A stretch of 64,000 nucleotides of DNA, taken from the NCBI GenBank assembly GCA_020631735.1, contig CM036201.1:70169471-70233470 (forward strand), read 5' to 3'. Both the position numbers and the translations under genes were made by a program. The stretch comes from Saccharum officinarum. Taxonomy: Eukaryota; Streptophyta; Magnoliopsida; Poales; Poaceae. Under the pieces are notes generated by a model. That model was given only the letters and a program-made list of their open reading frames with translations. It was not told where the DNA came from and searched no databases. Below are positions 22,180 through 35,200 of this stretch, piece by piece (the first letter of the stretch is position 1; each line of letters starts with the position of its first letter).

Positions 22180-25100
22180 TGTAACAGAACCGTCCAAATT
22201 ATAAGAGCACAAGTACAAAAACAATCACCGAAATGATCAAATTCTCGCACTTGAGCCCATATAACTCCGGTAGTCCAATGAAATCACGAGGGATTTCAAA
22301 CCAACCAACATACAAGCCAAGATCGTAGTGATTCAACATAACAAGTCACATGTTATAACCATTTCACAAGTAATTCAATATACATCGGAGTTCAACATAG
22401 TTATTACAACTTAAGTTCAAAAGTAGCGGAAGCAAAGTAATTTAAAACTAACATAAATCTTATTTCAAATACATGCCAGTACCACGGTCGACTTCCAACA
22501 AAAGCATTAGAGATAAGGTAGCTCAGAAGGATCATGCCCATGATCACACTCCGCCACAAGGCAGGAGTCAACCAACTCTTGCAGCCGCCATGATACATCA
22601 CAACCTGCAACAAGTGGGGATAAAACCCTAAGTACGACAAAGTACTCAGCTAGACTTACCCGTCAGAAACCAGAAATAAGGTGACACCAAGGATCATGCA
22701 AGGCTGATATAAAGTGGGGCTAGCTTGACAACTTTTTGCATAAAAGCTTAATATAGATGATCAATCATTAATGCTTAAGCATCAAGTTAATTATCATTAA
22801 CCTATCATCTATATTAGAACCTGTACTAGAGCACTCACTTTATTAGGAGTAAACAATATTAACCATAGCAGGTATAAATTGAGGCAACCTTTCCATCGTG
22901 ATCCAATTAACCATCCGTTCAATTTAATGGAATCTACGTTGCCGCTGCTCAAGTCAAGTGCTCACTAACCGGGAGCGACGGCGATTCGAATCGAATTCCT
23001 ATCCAGCTGGAGGGGTATTTCTAACACTCACCGCGCAGGCCCCTGCCAGGGTCGCACAAGCCACCTTTTCATATGATTCAGGAATCGCGGGTCCGAATAA
23101 TGTCGCGACCCCAAGGGCGACACTCTGCCAGGTGATAGGGACTCTAACCCCCCCTTGGTCTCACGCCAATGTCCCCAAGCACATCCTTTCTCTCCTCCAA
23201 GAAGAAACCTACCATTCGATTCCCGGTCTGAATCACATTACTCGGCTTCGCGGTCGGAACAACTTATCCGGCCAACTAAGTGTTAGACTGCGTTCAACAT
23301 GACTCAAGGACGTACAGTGAATCGGCCCTTAAACGACTCAGACGGGGATAGATTCACACCCAAGACCTCCATGCCTTGTTGCTTCACTATCGTCATCCCG
23401 CCCGGTCTTATTTCATTTTATTAACACATGGTTCCATTCCACGATAGCAAATATAGCCAACCGTGCCATATATGAATATCCCTACATCTCGCAGGTGACA
23501 GGAAATCACCTGACTTCTACCGCTTAAAGCAGGGCTAAGCATCTACTCGATCCTAGTCTATGTAGGATTCAAGGATTCATATATCTGGACAAGGAATGAT
23601 ATAATGCAGCAAGGGTTTCCAACCAACTCCTACCACTTAATGCAACAATACTTATAATATATATATATATAGATAATTGATTTGAAGATAGGAGACTTAT
23701 AATGCTCCGGGGCTTGCCTGGGATCCGACTCAAGTTAGAGTATGTCAGATGAATTCACTTGGCGAGCATCCTCCCATCTAGCACTTGCCCGATCCTTCTA
23801 TCTTCGGGATGGATCCACCAAACACCGTCTTCGGGTTTGACTCCACATCAGGTCCTTCACGTGCTTCAGCTAGCGTACCTAAATGAGGTGCAATAATGCA
23901 TATGTATGAATGCATAGAAGTGCAATAAACAAAGTAATCATGCAAGCATACCAAAGTTCACATAAACCCTAGAGCTAATTAACTTAACTATCACTTAAGC
24001 ATATCCTTAAAAGATGACCAGCATATCGATCATGACACAAGTCACACAAGATATCAAGCACACTTAACACTAACAAGATGTATATCACTCTTTAGAAATC
24101 AACATAGCAAAGCAAGTCAAGGTGAAGCAACAACTATAACTAAAATATGTCAATTTCTGGACTTACAAACAGTAGCTTCATAAATCAATCATATCTGGAG
24201 TTCCATAAGTCCAAATGACTTGCAAGAAGACATTCTGGAAAGCTTAGGAAATTATATACCTTTCATTTATAATCATCACAGCATTATTCCAAAGTTTCAC
24301 ATGTCGAATTTACACAAACACAGAAACTGGTCTAACAAGACAGAGAGCAAGCAATTCTGTAACCCAACTTTAAACAGCTATAACCCCTAAACCACATGAC
24401 CAATTGCTACCAAATTTTAACAGCAGCTAGATATATAAATTATCTACAACTTTTGTATAAACAAGTTTCACAATAGAGCACATTATCATGAAGAACTTTG
24501 CTAAGTTCCCAGATCTGTCCAGAAACCATATCGGCAAGAAAATAATTATTAACTTATGTTGCAAACATATAATTGGGCAAAACCAACTTTACCAACATTT
24601 CACACATGACTAATGAACACCAGAAAACATAGTGTCCATTCCTAATAAATTCTTTTAATACCTTTTCTTAATTTATTTAGATAATTAGGTAGAATTATGA
24701 TCACATATCAAAAGTGCACAATAAATTCTACCAAAATTACAGAGGCCTACCCATGCTCCCAAAAGTCTAATGTCCAAATTTGAAACCATTTAGACATGTA
24801 TAACAACCTCTATGAAAAAGACAAATAGCTATAGCAATAAATCATGTGAGAGCAAGTTAAACCTAAAACTTAATATTTTCCATGAACACATGGCCATAGC
24901 ATGAATCAATATGATAGATAAACATCATACTAAGGTAATGGAACAACATTTTCCATTTTATCATTTATATATTATATATAAGCTATTTATCAAGCCCTAA
25001 ACAAGTTAAATCAATAACTAGATCATACAATAAGCAATGATCATAAAATTTATACCACAGTACATCCATATCATGAAAAACCTACCATCAAAATTTCACA

Positions 25101-27561
25101 TCATTTGGAGCAACACAACTCAAGATATAAAATAACAAGTAATATCATATAGTTTCCCTTATTTATCAAGGTCAAATCATAATCTTAAGAAAACAGTAAA
25201 CAACTAGGGTGTTTAATATTTTTCCTAGCAAGAGAAAGTCATCACAAAATTAACAAAACAAGAATCACTATTTTTGGAGTTCTAAAACTCTAGATATGGC
25301 TCTGCTCAAGTTGGTAAGCATTTTTGGGGCATTTTTAAGGCTTAAATAAAGACATCAGAAAATATCTACAAACATGTAACATATTATGACTCCACTGCAT
25401 AGATCTTTTCCCAAGGTTTCCAAAAAGTCCACTTTTGCTATTTTTGGAATTACCTAGCCAGAGATATGCATTTTAGAAGATTTAACCAAATTCTGAAATT
25501 CAAAAACAGACTTACTCAACCCTAACTTAATTTGCTAGGCACACCCGATTTCCCACCCCAGATCGGTCACTACTTAACTGACATGTGGGACCCTTCGCCC
25601 AACCGGGCCCGCCTGTCATGCTCTTGGAGAAATACAGAGAGAGGCACAGGGGCCTTCTTCTTCCTCCGGAAGAACAGAGCAGAGGAGGGGGAATGACCGG
25701 CGGGGGGGTTTCGCCGGCCGGCTGCCGATGACTCAACGGCGGTGGAGCGGCTCGAAAGCTGCACGGCGGAGAGGCGCTTCCGTGGCCACCCGCAGCGGGG
25801 CCTGTGGACGTCCGTGGCCTTCTGGCCACGCGAGCCGGGCTCACGGCGGCGGCCTCGCCGCGGCGACAGCGCGGAGGTCCAGCTCGACGACTGAGCGGTA
25901 GTGGTGTGGCCAGCCCAGGCCCGCATGAGGCCTAGAGAGGTGTCTGTGAGCAAGGAGGGGGCATAGAGGGGCAAGAGCAATGGCGGCAGCGAGCTCTGCT
26001 CCGCCTGCAATGGCGGCGGTCTACGGCTGCGGCGTTGCAGGGTGCTGCGACCGACGCAGGGGATCGCAGGGCACCGTTCAGCCATGGAGCACCCGCGTTA
26101 AGGCTCTACTGGGGCCAGGGAAGGGTGCGGTGGCTCATCCGTGGCGTGCAACATGACTGCCGGCAATGGCGGTGCGCGGCGGCCGTGCTTGGCACAGGCG
26201 AGGAGGGCGAGCAGGACAGTGAGAATGACGAGTGAGGGGGCGTCTGGGGCAGCTCGGAATCTCCCTATCACGAGTGAGGAGGCAGGGACGGGTGTCGGCC
26301 ATGGTGGAGCGCGGACTCTACATGAACGCCACGTCCGGACGCGCGTCGCCCTTGGAGACCTTCTACCGAACACGTGGTGGGCGTCGGTGAGGGCAAAGTG
26401 GACATGGATTTGGGCCGGATCTGGGCCGAACTGGGTCTTGGGCCTAAAACCAAAGTTGTAGCACGTACCATGCTCTACATTTCCTATTTAGGGGTCATAG
26501 TCATTAGAGTTATAGATTAGGAGATAATCAGTCCCCAAATTACCAGTGTCAACATGTTCAGCTAGGGCTCGGTTTTGGAATTTTGCAATGCCAAACTTGG
26601 TCAAACTGATCCCAACTTTTTACATGTTGTTCTCCAACAAATTATTTCCAACTTTCATTTTTGGACCAATTTAAGTTACTTAGTAAAAACTCGAGAACGC
26701 GGGATTTCAATGTCGAAGACACTGAAATCGGGGTTTTTAAAATTGTTAAGTGTTGGAAATAGTCCCAATTCTGACTTGTGGGCCCTGTTTGAGCATGTTA
26801 CACACATTTTCATGGCTTGACTCTTAAATAAAGTTTGTTCCTTATAAAATTCCCTACAACTTTGTTAAAGGGTGCACAGTCATGCAAAGCTTCTAGGTCA
26901 CACTTTTGAAATGGTCAAACAAAAGGGTTCTAGGGTCCATACATGGTCAACCATCACTTAGAAGCACATTTAGGCAAAATGATCAACATGAACATTGTTC
27001 CATGGAGTGTCCTAAGTGTAGTTAAGGTGTTGTAGAGGCCAAACATACCCACCATGCATAGGTTGCACAAAAGTGTAGGCCTCACATGCCTTGAAACATA
27101 GAACTCAAGTGAAATGCTATAGTCATTTCATGTGGTTGTTTCAAGATACATGCTACACATGTTCCACTAGGTTGTTCCACATGTGTCCAAGATGTGTTGC
27201 ACATGTTGCATTGTATGTTGCACAAACACTAGTTCCCATGGGATGTAAGGTAGGTTTTAGTCATAATCCAAACAAGCATATAACTTATCATTTCATGTGA
27301 CTTTTTGATTCCAAACTTTATGAAACTTTTCCAGGGGTCCCTATAGATAGGTACTAAGGTGAGACACATGAATATATTGTAATAACACTACCCAAGCATA
27401 TAATTTGAAAAGGGGCCTATATGTAAAGCAATGGTGCAACATCCAACTTTAGGTCAGGCTCATCTCCATAAGTTGACCTTGACTCTGTCATCTCCACTTA
27501 ATCTGTCATGTTTGAGCTCAAACCCACTGCTTAGTGAGTGACAAACACCTGGGGTGTTACA
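22180..27561 (-). repeat. 3' LTR of the inner element
   Basis: 5382 bases, unusually long. It is mostly AT-rich with a GC-rich, gene-like block at 25550-26460 whose long ORFs exist on both strands and match no family I know. Confidence 0.93.
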
Positions 27562-27580
27562 GCCCTCCCCCCTTAAAAGA
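27562..27580 (-). other. Polypurine tract of the inner element
   Basis: The minus strand reads TTTTAAGGGGGGAGGGC directly before TGTAACACCC. The upstream bases to about 27612 (GAATCTCGGGACGCGATTC) match the conserved 3' tail of Tekay/Del-type gypsy pol genes, a footprint of the autonomous parent. Confidence 0.75.
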
Positions 27581-30500
27581 ATCGCGTCCCGAGATTCGGA
27601 ATGGAAGACCTTTTAACGAAGAGAGACACGTCATCTAGTTCACGACATCTGCTATAGCATTCAGGTATAAAGTTTCAACATCGGTGAACAATTTGGCCAA
27701 AGGCACTTTCTGATACTTACTCTTCATGGTAAAATTTGTCTGAAGAATTTCCTTCATTGACTTCCATGAAGCATTATTACTTTGGGAGGAATCCCAGATA
27801 GCACAGTACTGCATTCTCAATGTACGGAGATCGTTTGGTCCATGAGCGAACCACTAACAAGTATCTGATTCTTTAGTGAACACATCATAATCCATATGAA
27901 CTTTACATTAGACCAAAATCTTCAGAAGTATACTCGTTAAAATGACTCTATGTTCACAAAGTTTGAAAAGCAGTCCTCTACCAAAATGGCTTGAGCACAA
28001 CTTTCCAAAAGAGTGAGATCATAGACGACAAATATACTCTGAGGCTATAGGATGCTGACAGGGTCTATGTTGGTCGTAAATGTTCATTCATTTAGATACC
28101 AACTAATGGAAAACTACTTTAGGTTCCATGTGTGCAGTTCTCTTTCTCTGATGACAACACTGTATTATCTAAGGCTGTCGAGGGTTAGTGAATGTGATAG
28201 CTGACTCTGTCGGCTTCGTATTCCTGCCAACAGCTACCTAATAAGATTCTTTTATCCAAAGACAACAGTTATCTAGGTTGAGTCAGATGCAATCTTTTGG
28301 GTAAAAACATTTATAAGGTACCAAAGTATGTCATCATTGGAAAATTATTACCAAAGAAAGGATGTAGCGAGGCCTTAAGGACAACAAAAGTTGTAAATAT
28401 TCACTAAACCGCGGGGAGTAGTCTACCACCAAGCGATTGAGTAAAATTTTCCTTCATGATGCAGTTGCTCAGTAAGTTGAGTTGACTTGCAACGTAGTGA
28501 AACCAGCTTTGTCAGGCTAACTTTTCACCGTGAGACTTCATCTTCTAGGATCAAACAGCAGCTCTAAGATGGGAAATCTGTTGTTTGACACTTTTCAAAT
28601 TGCTTTTGATTTGCAAGTTTACTCGTAGAACCCTTGATTGTCCCAAGATGGAATTGGCTTGACCACAATGGCTGTGGAAGATATACTATCACTCAAGTTG
28701 TTGGCTAGTTGATTAACTTCTTGTTGGTTATTGTTCTGTAAGACATAGCCTTCGTAGCTACCAAAGAGTCGTTACCTAGTTGGAGATTAATCTTCTATTG
28801 GTAACTAATTAGTTGTCTCTCAACACTAAAAAGTTCCAAATCTTCATTCTTGATCACAATAATTGTGGTTGATGCAGAACAAATGGTTGCCATCGAAGTC
28901 AACAGATTAGGACTCATATCAGGGATGGTTGATTTCGACGGTATGACCATTATGCATACAAAGGTTAAGACTTGCGTAATGTGACAAGCGATTCTTATCC
29001 AACAGAAATGAGATACGTTGCTCACTAGATGACGTTCGTCAATAGTCTGACAACTAAGTAGAGTCACTTGTCTACCACCTATTGTAGTCTGTTAATGTTT
29101 ATGTAGATGACCTGTTCTTCAAAGGTTATCCTCTTAGCAACTTTAGGAGGAAGCTCCACTACTTTCGGTCTAAGATATGGATCTTACGATATGATATGGA
29201 GAGTTAATCACGAAAAAATTCACATGAGAATAACACGTTGATGTTGTTCCGCAATGGATCATGACTAGAAACCACGATACCAGCACGTGCCGAGCAGCAC
29301 AACCTTGTGTCGGCCGCCCACAGGAGGCTCTCGGTTTCATCGCGGCACCGTCAGTTGCTACTCATAACACTATTACCGATCACACCACCAAGGTGAAATT
29401 TCAAGTGAAACAATTTGGGTGGTAAAAATAAGCATTATACAAGGGAGGGATAGCAAGTAAAGGTAGTCACAAGGTTTAGAATCAACACAAAAATGATCCG
29501 AAGATCAAAATATAGCACAAGAGAACATCGCACAATTGCCCAGGATAACTGAGCAAGAGACTCTTGCTTAACTTCTGTGTACGACTTGCGTCCATCGAGG
29601 GAAGTACCAGATAGATAATTAATTAACGGAGATTCGATCATGTTGAGCAACAACATGAGATCAAGACTGATAAACATCTTGAGAAGGTTGGGGACGGATT
29701 AAGCAAATTTTAAGGGCGAAAACCGACACGTAGTCATAGATTGAGTTGATAAGGTAGATGCACGAATTTGCAAGCACATGATTTAGAGGCCATAGCAGAG
29801 ATACATTGCGTCATACTAGCTAACCTTTAGGAGAGGAATCCGGAAAGTCCAACATGGATTTGGGTACGGTCTCCACAATTAGCAATGTACGAACCATGGT
29901 CAAAGGCTAGCGTTGACAAAAGTTAACTTGGTTGGTCAGTCGATAAGGGTCTTCACAAAAAGGGTTAGAAAACATCCACGGCTTAGATAAACATATAGGA
30001 GAATAAAACTTTGGGCTTTCGGTTAAGCAAAGGCATGGATACAAATATTCAAGGGATAACCACCACGTCTATAGGCTCAGGCTCCTAAGAGAGAGAACCT
30101 AATTAAAGACAACAACCAAATAATTACGTAACGTGAACATTGTTCTAGGATAAAGCTTATGCGACACTCGTATGCTCACCGAGGACAAACGAGGTGACAA
30201 CTAGAGCACTACCTAGATAACAAGCACACATACAACATCACAATCAAGCAGTCATGGGAGAAAATTTAAACGAATGGGCTTAAGCAACCAATACAAAGCA
30301 TAAGGCTCACCCAAAATAAGCATTTATCTCAAGCATGAACTAACTACAAGTTTAGTCCAAACAAACGTTAGTTAAGAAAGCCAACTTAGCATGTGCCCAG
30401 AATCTGGACAGCAACGCAGTAGTTACTTGTTTCAATCATAACTGAGGTTATAGACATCCCACAAAGGTGATCCTAGACTTTCTAGAAATCTTAGAAAGAT

Positions 30501-32279
30501 GGCTACACATTAGTTATTCATACCAAAAGCTAAATCATAGGTTAGCATGGTCAAACATGCTGATGTTTCAGATTTGTACCAATATGGACAGAAAACTGAC
30601 AAGAACTTCAAAATTGCATAACTGGAGTTCTAGGGGTCCAACAAGGCTGAGCCTTAACTTTATGTAAAGCTTATTAAGTTGTCTATAACTTTCTAATTAT
30701 CATATTAAGATGATTCTATATCTAACAAGGCCAGACAAGACAAAGAAGACATCTCTGCCTAGATTTGGACAGATTCTGTCATTCCACTTTACAAGCTCAT
30801 AAGTAGAGATTTAGACCACCCCAATTGGTGCTATAGGACAATTTGGAAAGCTTAGAAAAAGTACTACCCTTCTTCTATTATCTCCAAGACATGATTCCAT
30901 ATGCACACAGGTCAAATAAAGCAAACATTCAGATTTGTTCTGAACATGAGCAGATTCTGACAACAAACTTCTAAAATTTATACTCTCAAACCATAAGACC
31001 TAGGGTCATAAAATTTTTGGACAAGCTAGATAAGTAAGTTAGCTACAACTTTGGTATTCTCTATAACTACAGAAAACACCATTATGATCATAAAAGCATC
31101 ACTACAACAGAAACAGTTCTAGCAGCCAACGTTTAATAAGCAAAACAAAGCTTGCCTTTGTTCTACTTAACAAGAGAGCACACAAACATATTATTCTAGC
31201 AGCTCTAAACATTATTACCTTAGACCAACACCAATTTAATTCATTTATGAGAATCCATAATTATTTAAGTGAGGTCTAAAGCATTGGCAAACGCTTGGGT
31301 GAACAACATATCCACCACTTGGCTAAGCTAGAGGATATCTCTAAGTTCAAGCATGTAGCCACACTTATTTCTAGTAAGGCTAAGCACATATTTTTCTCAA
31401 GCAACATGGAACAAGGCATTTTTGTTTTACTTCACTCAAGAAAGATAGTGTAACACATTGATCACAAGTTACACACTATAGAACAAGGGTGAGAAGAGTA
31501 TAGCCATGCATAAAGCAACAATCATGATAATGCATGCTTCGTCCTATTCGTCCTCACAAGACTGCCAACCTAAGGTGGCGATCACGTTTTATGTCGGTGG
31601 CATAATACGCACTCTCTCGATATATAGCTAGTCGTCAGCTACATTCGACTTACGCATTCATAGTTAGCGTACCTGCAGAAAAGTTTCATTGCAGCCCAAC
31701 ATTTCCCAAATATAGCACACAATGAAAACAGAAAGGTGAAATTCTAAGCACTCCCATATACATATACCCCTGTATACGTACATGTAGTACCAAAACTACC
31801 CGAATGATCAATCTCCCACAATTAAGTACCTTCATATATACATGCGTGTAACATGTAAATAATCCAGTAACCAAAACTAGCTCTCCCCTAGACCGCAGGT
31901 TGTACGGTCATGCTCTCACAACTCACACTTACCTGAGCGTAGGTGCGACGTTGCATAAAAGTAAACTAGCAACATATATGGTTATTTCATATATGAAGGC
32001 TACCCCTAATCTGACATACTGGGTAGCATAGTGTGGGAGAGTCATCACACATACATACCTTGGCCTAGGCGTAGATGCATAAATGAAAACCCCAAAGTTA
32101 GTACTTATATAAGCCACCTAATAATCCTTATATGGGCATAAGGAGATTGACCACTGGCATACTTAGGTTTAAAATTTAGATTTGACAAACCTATATATAA
32201 CTATAAGTTGATAAAACTGATTTTATAAAACAAAACCTTTGTTTTAAATACACATACGACAAGTTTAATGTTGAATCTT
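27581..32279 (-). other. Non-coding interior of the inner element
   Basis: About 4.7 kb between the polypurine tract and the primer site, with only short ORFs below 100 codons. No retroviral-type zinc knuckle, DSG, YXDD or integrase motif was found on the sense strand. Confidence 0.7.
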
Positions 32280-32291
32280 GCTCTGATACCA
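32280..32291 (-). other. Primer-binding site of the inner element
   Basis: The minus strand reads TGGTATCAGAGC, complementary to the 3' end of plant initiator tRNA-Met. It lies two bases from the LTR. Confidence 0.85.
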
Positions 32292-32293
32292 GC

Positions 32294-35200
32294 TGTAACA
32301 GAACCGTCCAAATTATAAGAGCACAAGTACAAAAACAATCACCGAAATGATCAAATTCTCGCACTTGAGCCCATATAACTCCGGTAGTCCAATGAAATCA
32401 CGAGGGATTTCAAACCAACCAACATACAAGCCAAGATCGTAGTGATTCAACATAACAAGTCACATGTTATAACCATTTCACAAGTAATTCAATATACATC
32501 GGAGTTCAACATAGTTATTACAACTTAAGTTCAAAAGTAGCGGAAGCAAAGTAATTTAAAACTAACATAAATCTTATTTCAAATACATGCCAGTACCACG
32601 GTCGACTTCCAACAAAAGCATTAGAGATAAGGTAGCTCAGAAGGATCATGCCCATGATCACACTCCGCCACAAGGCAGGAGTCAACCAACTCTTGCAGCC
32701 GCCATGATACATCACAACCTGCAACAAGTGGGGATAAAACCCTGAGTACGACAAAGTACTCAGCTAGACTTACCCGTCAGAAACCAGAAATAAGGTGACA
32801 CCAAGGATCATGCAAGGCTGATATAAAGTGGGGCTAGCTTGACAACTTTTTGCATAAAAGCTTAATATAGATGATCAATCATTAATGCTTAAGCATCAAG
32901 TTAATTATCATTAACCTATCATCTATATTAGAACCTGTACTAGAGCACTCACTTTATTAGGAGCAAACAATATTAACCATAGCAGGTATAAATTGAGGCA
33001 ACCTTTCCATCGTGATCCAATTAACCATCCGTTCAATTTAATGGAATCTACGTTGCCGCTGCTCAAGTCAAGTGCTCACTAACCGGGAGCGACGGCGATT
33101 CGAATCGAATTCCTATCCAGCTGGAGGGGTATTTCTAACACTCACCGCGCAGGCCCCTGCCAGGGTCGCACAAGCCACCTTTTCATATGATTTAGGAATC
33201 GCGGGTCCGAATAAAGTCGTGACCCCAAGGGCGACACTCTGCCAGGTGATAGGGACTCTAACCCCCCCTTGGTCTCACGCCAATGTCCCCAAGCACATCC
33301 TTTCTCTCCTCCAAGAAGCAACCTACCATTCGATTCCCGGCCTGAATCACATTACTCGGCTTCGCGGTCGGAACAACTTATCCGGCCAACTAAGTGTTAG
33401 ACTGCGTTCAACATGACTCAAGGACGTACAGCGAATCGGCCCTTAAACGACTCAGACGGGGATAGATTCACACCCAAGACCTCCATGCCTTGTTGCTTCA
33501 CTATCATCATCCCGCCCGGTCTTATTTCATTTTATTAACACATGGTTCCATTCCACGATAGCAAATATAGCCAACCGTGCCATATATGAATATCCCTACA
33601 TCTCGCAGGTGATAGGAAATCACCTGACTTCTACCGCTTAAAGCAGGGCTAAGCATCTACTCGATCCTAGTCTATGTAGGATTCAAGGATTCATATATCT
33701 GGACAAGGAATGATATAATGCAGCAAGGGTTTCCAACCAACTCCTACCACTTAATGCAACAATACTTATAATATATATATATATAGATAATTGATTTGAA
33801 GATAGGAGACTTATAATGCTCCGGGGCTTGCCTGGGATCCGACTCAAGTTAGAGTATGTCAGATGAATTCACTTGGCGAGCATCCTCCCATCTAGCACTT
33901 GCCCGATCCTTCTATCTTCGGGATGGATCCACCAAACACCGTCTTCGGGTTTGACTCCACATCAGGTCCTTCACGTGCTTCAGCTAGCGTACCTAAATGA
34001 GGTGCAATAATGCATATGTATGAATGCATAGAAGTGCAATAAACAAAGTAATCATGCAAGCATACCAAAGTTCACATAAACCCTAGAGCTAATTAACTTA
34101 ACTATCACTTAAGCATATCCTTAAAAGATGACCAGCATATCGATCATGACACAAGTCACACAAGATATCAAGCACACTTAACACTAACAAGATGTATATC
34201 ACTCTTTAGAAATCAACATAGCAAAGCAAGTCAAGGTGAAGCAACAACTATAACTAAAATATGTCAATTTCTGGACTTACAAACAGTAGCTTCATAAATC
34301 AATCATATCTGGAGTTCCATAAGTCCAAATGACTTGCAAGAAGACATTCTGGAAAGCTTAGGAAATTATATACCTTTCATTTATAATCATCACAGCATTA
34401 TTCCAAAGTTTCACATGTCGAATTTACACAAACACAGAAACTGGTCTAACAAGACAGAGAGCAAGCAATTCTGTAACCCAACTTTAAACAGCTATAACCC
34501 CTAAACCACATGACCAATTGCTACCAAATTTTAACAGCAGCTAGATATATAAATTATCTACAACTTTTGTATAAACAAGTTTCACAATAGAGCACATTAT
34601 CATGAAGAACTTTGCTAAGTTCCCAGATCTGTCCAGAAACCATATCGGCAAGAAAATAATTATTAACTTATGTTGCAAACATATAATTGGGCAAAACCAA
34701 CTTTACCAATATTTCACACATGACTAATGAACACCAGAAAACATAGTGTCCATTCCTAATAAATTCTTTTAATACCTTTTCTTAATTTATTTAGATAATT
34801 AGGTAGAATTATGATCACATATCAAAAGTGCACAATAAATTCTACCAAAATTACAGAGGCCTACCCATGCTCCCAAAAGTCTACTGTCCAAATTTGAAAC
34901 CATTTAGACATGTATAACAACCTCTATGAAAAAGACAAATAGCTATAGCAATAAATCATGTGAGAGCAAGTTAAACCTAAAACTCAATATTTTCCATGAA
35001 CACATGGCCATAGCATGAATCAATATGATAGATAAACATCATACTAAGGTAATGGAACAACATTTTCCATTTTATCATTTATATATTATATATAAGCTAT
35101 TTATCAAGCCCTAAACAAGTTAAATCAATAACTAGATCATACAATAAGCAATGATCATGAAATTTATACCACAGTACATCCATATCATGAAAAACCTACC

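Noticed and set aside
32280..32291. Possible tRNA gene fragments
   Set aside because: The TGGTATCAGAGC strings are 12-base primer-binding sites at LTR borders; no cloverleaf surrounds them.
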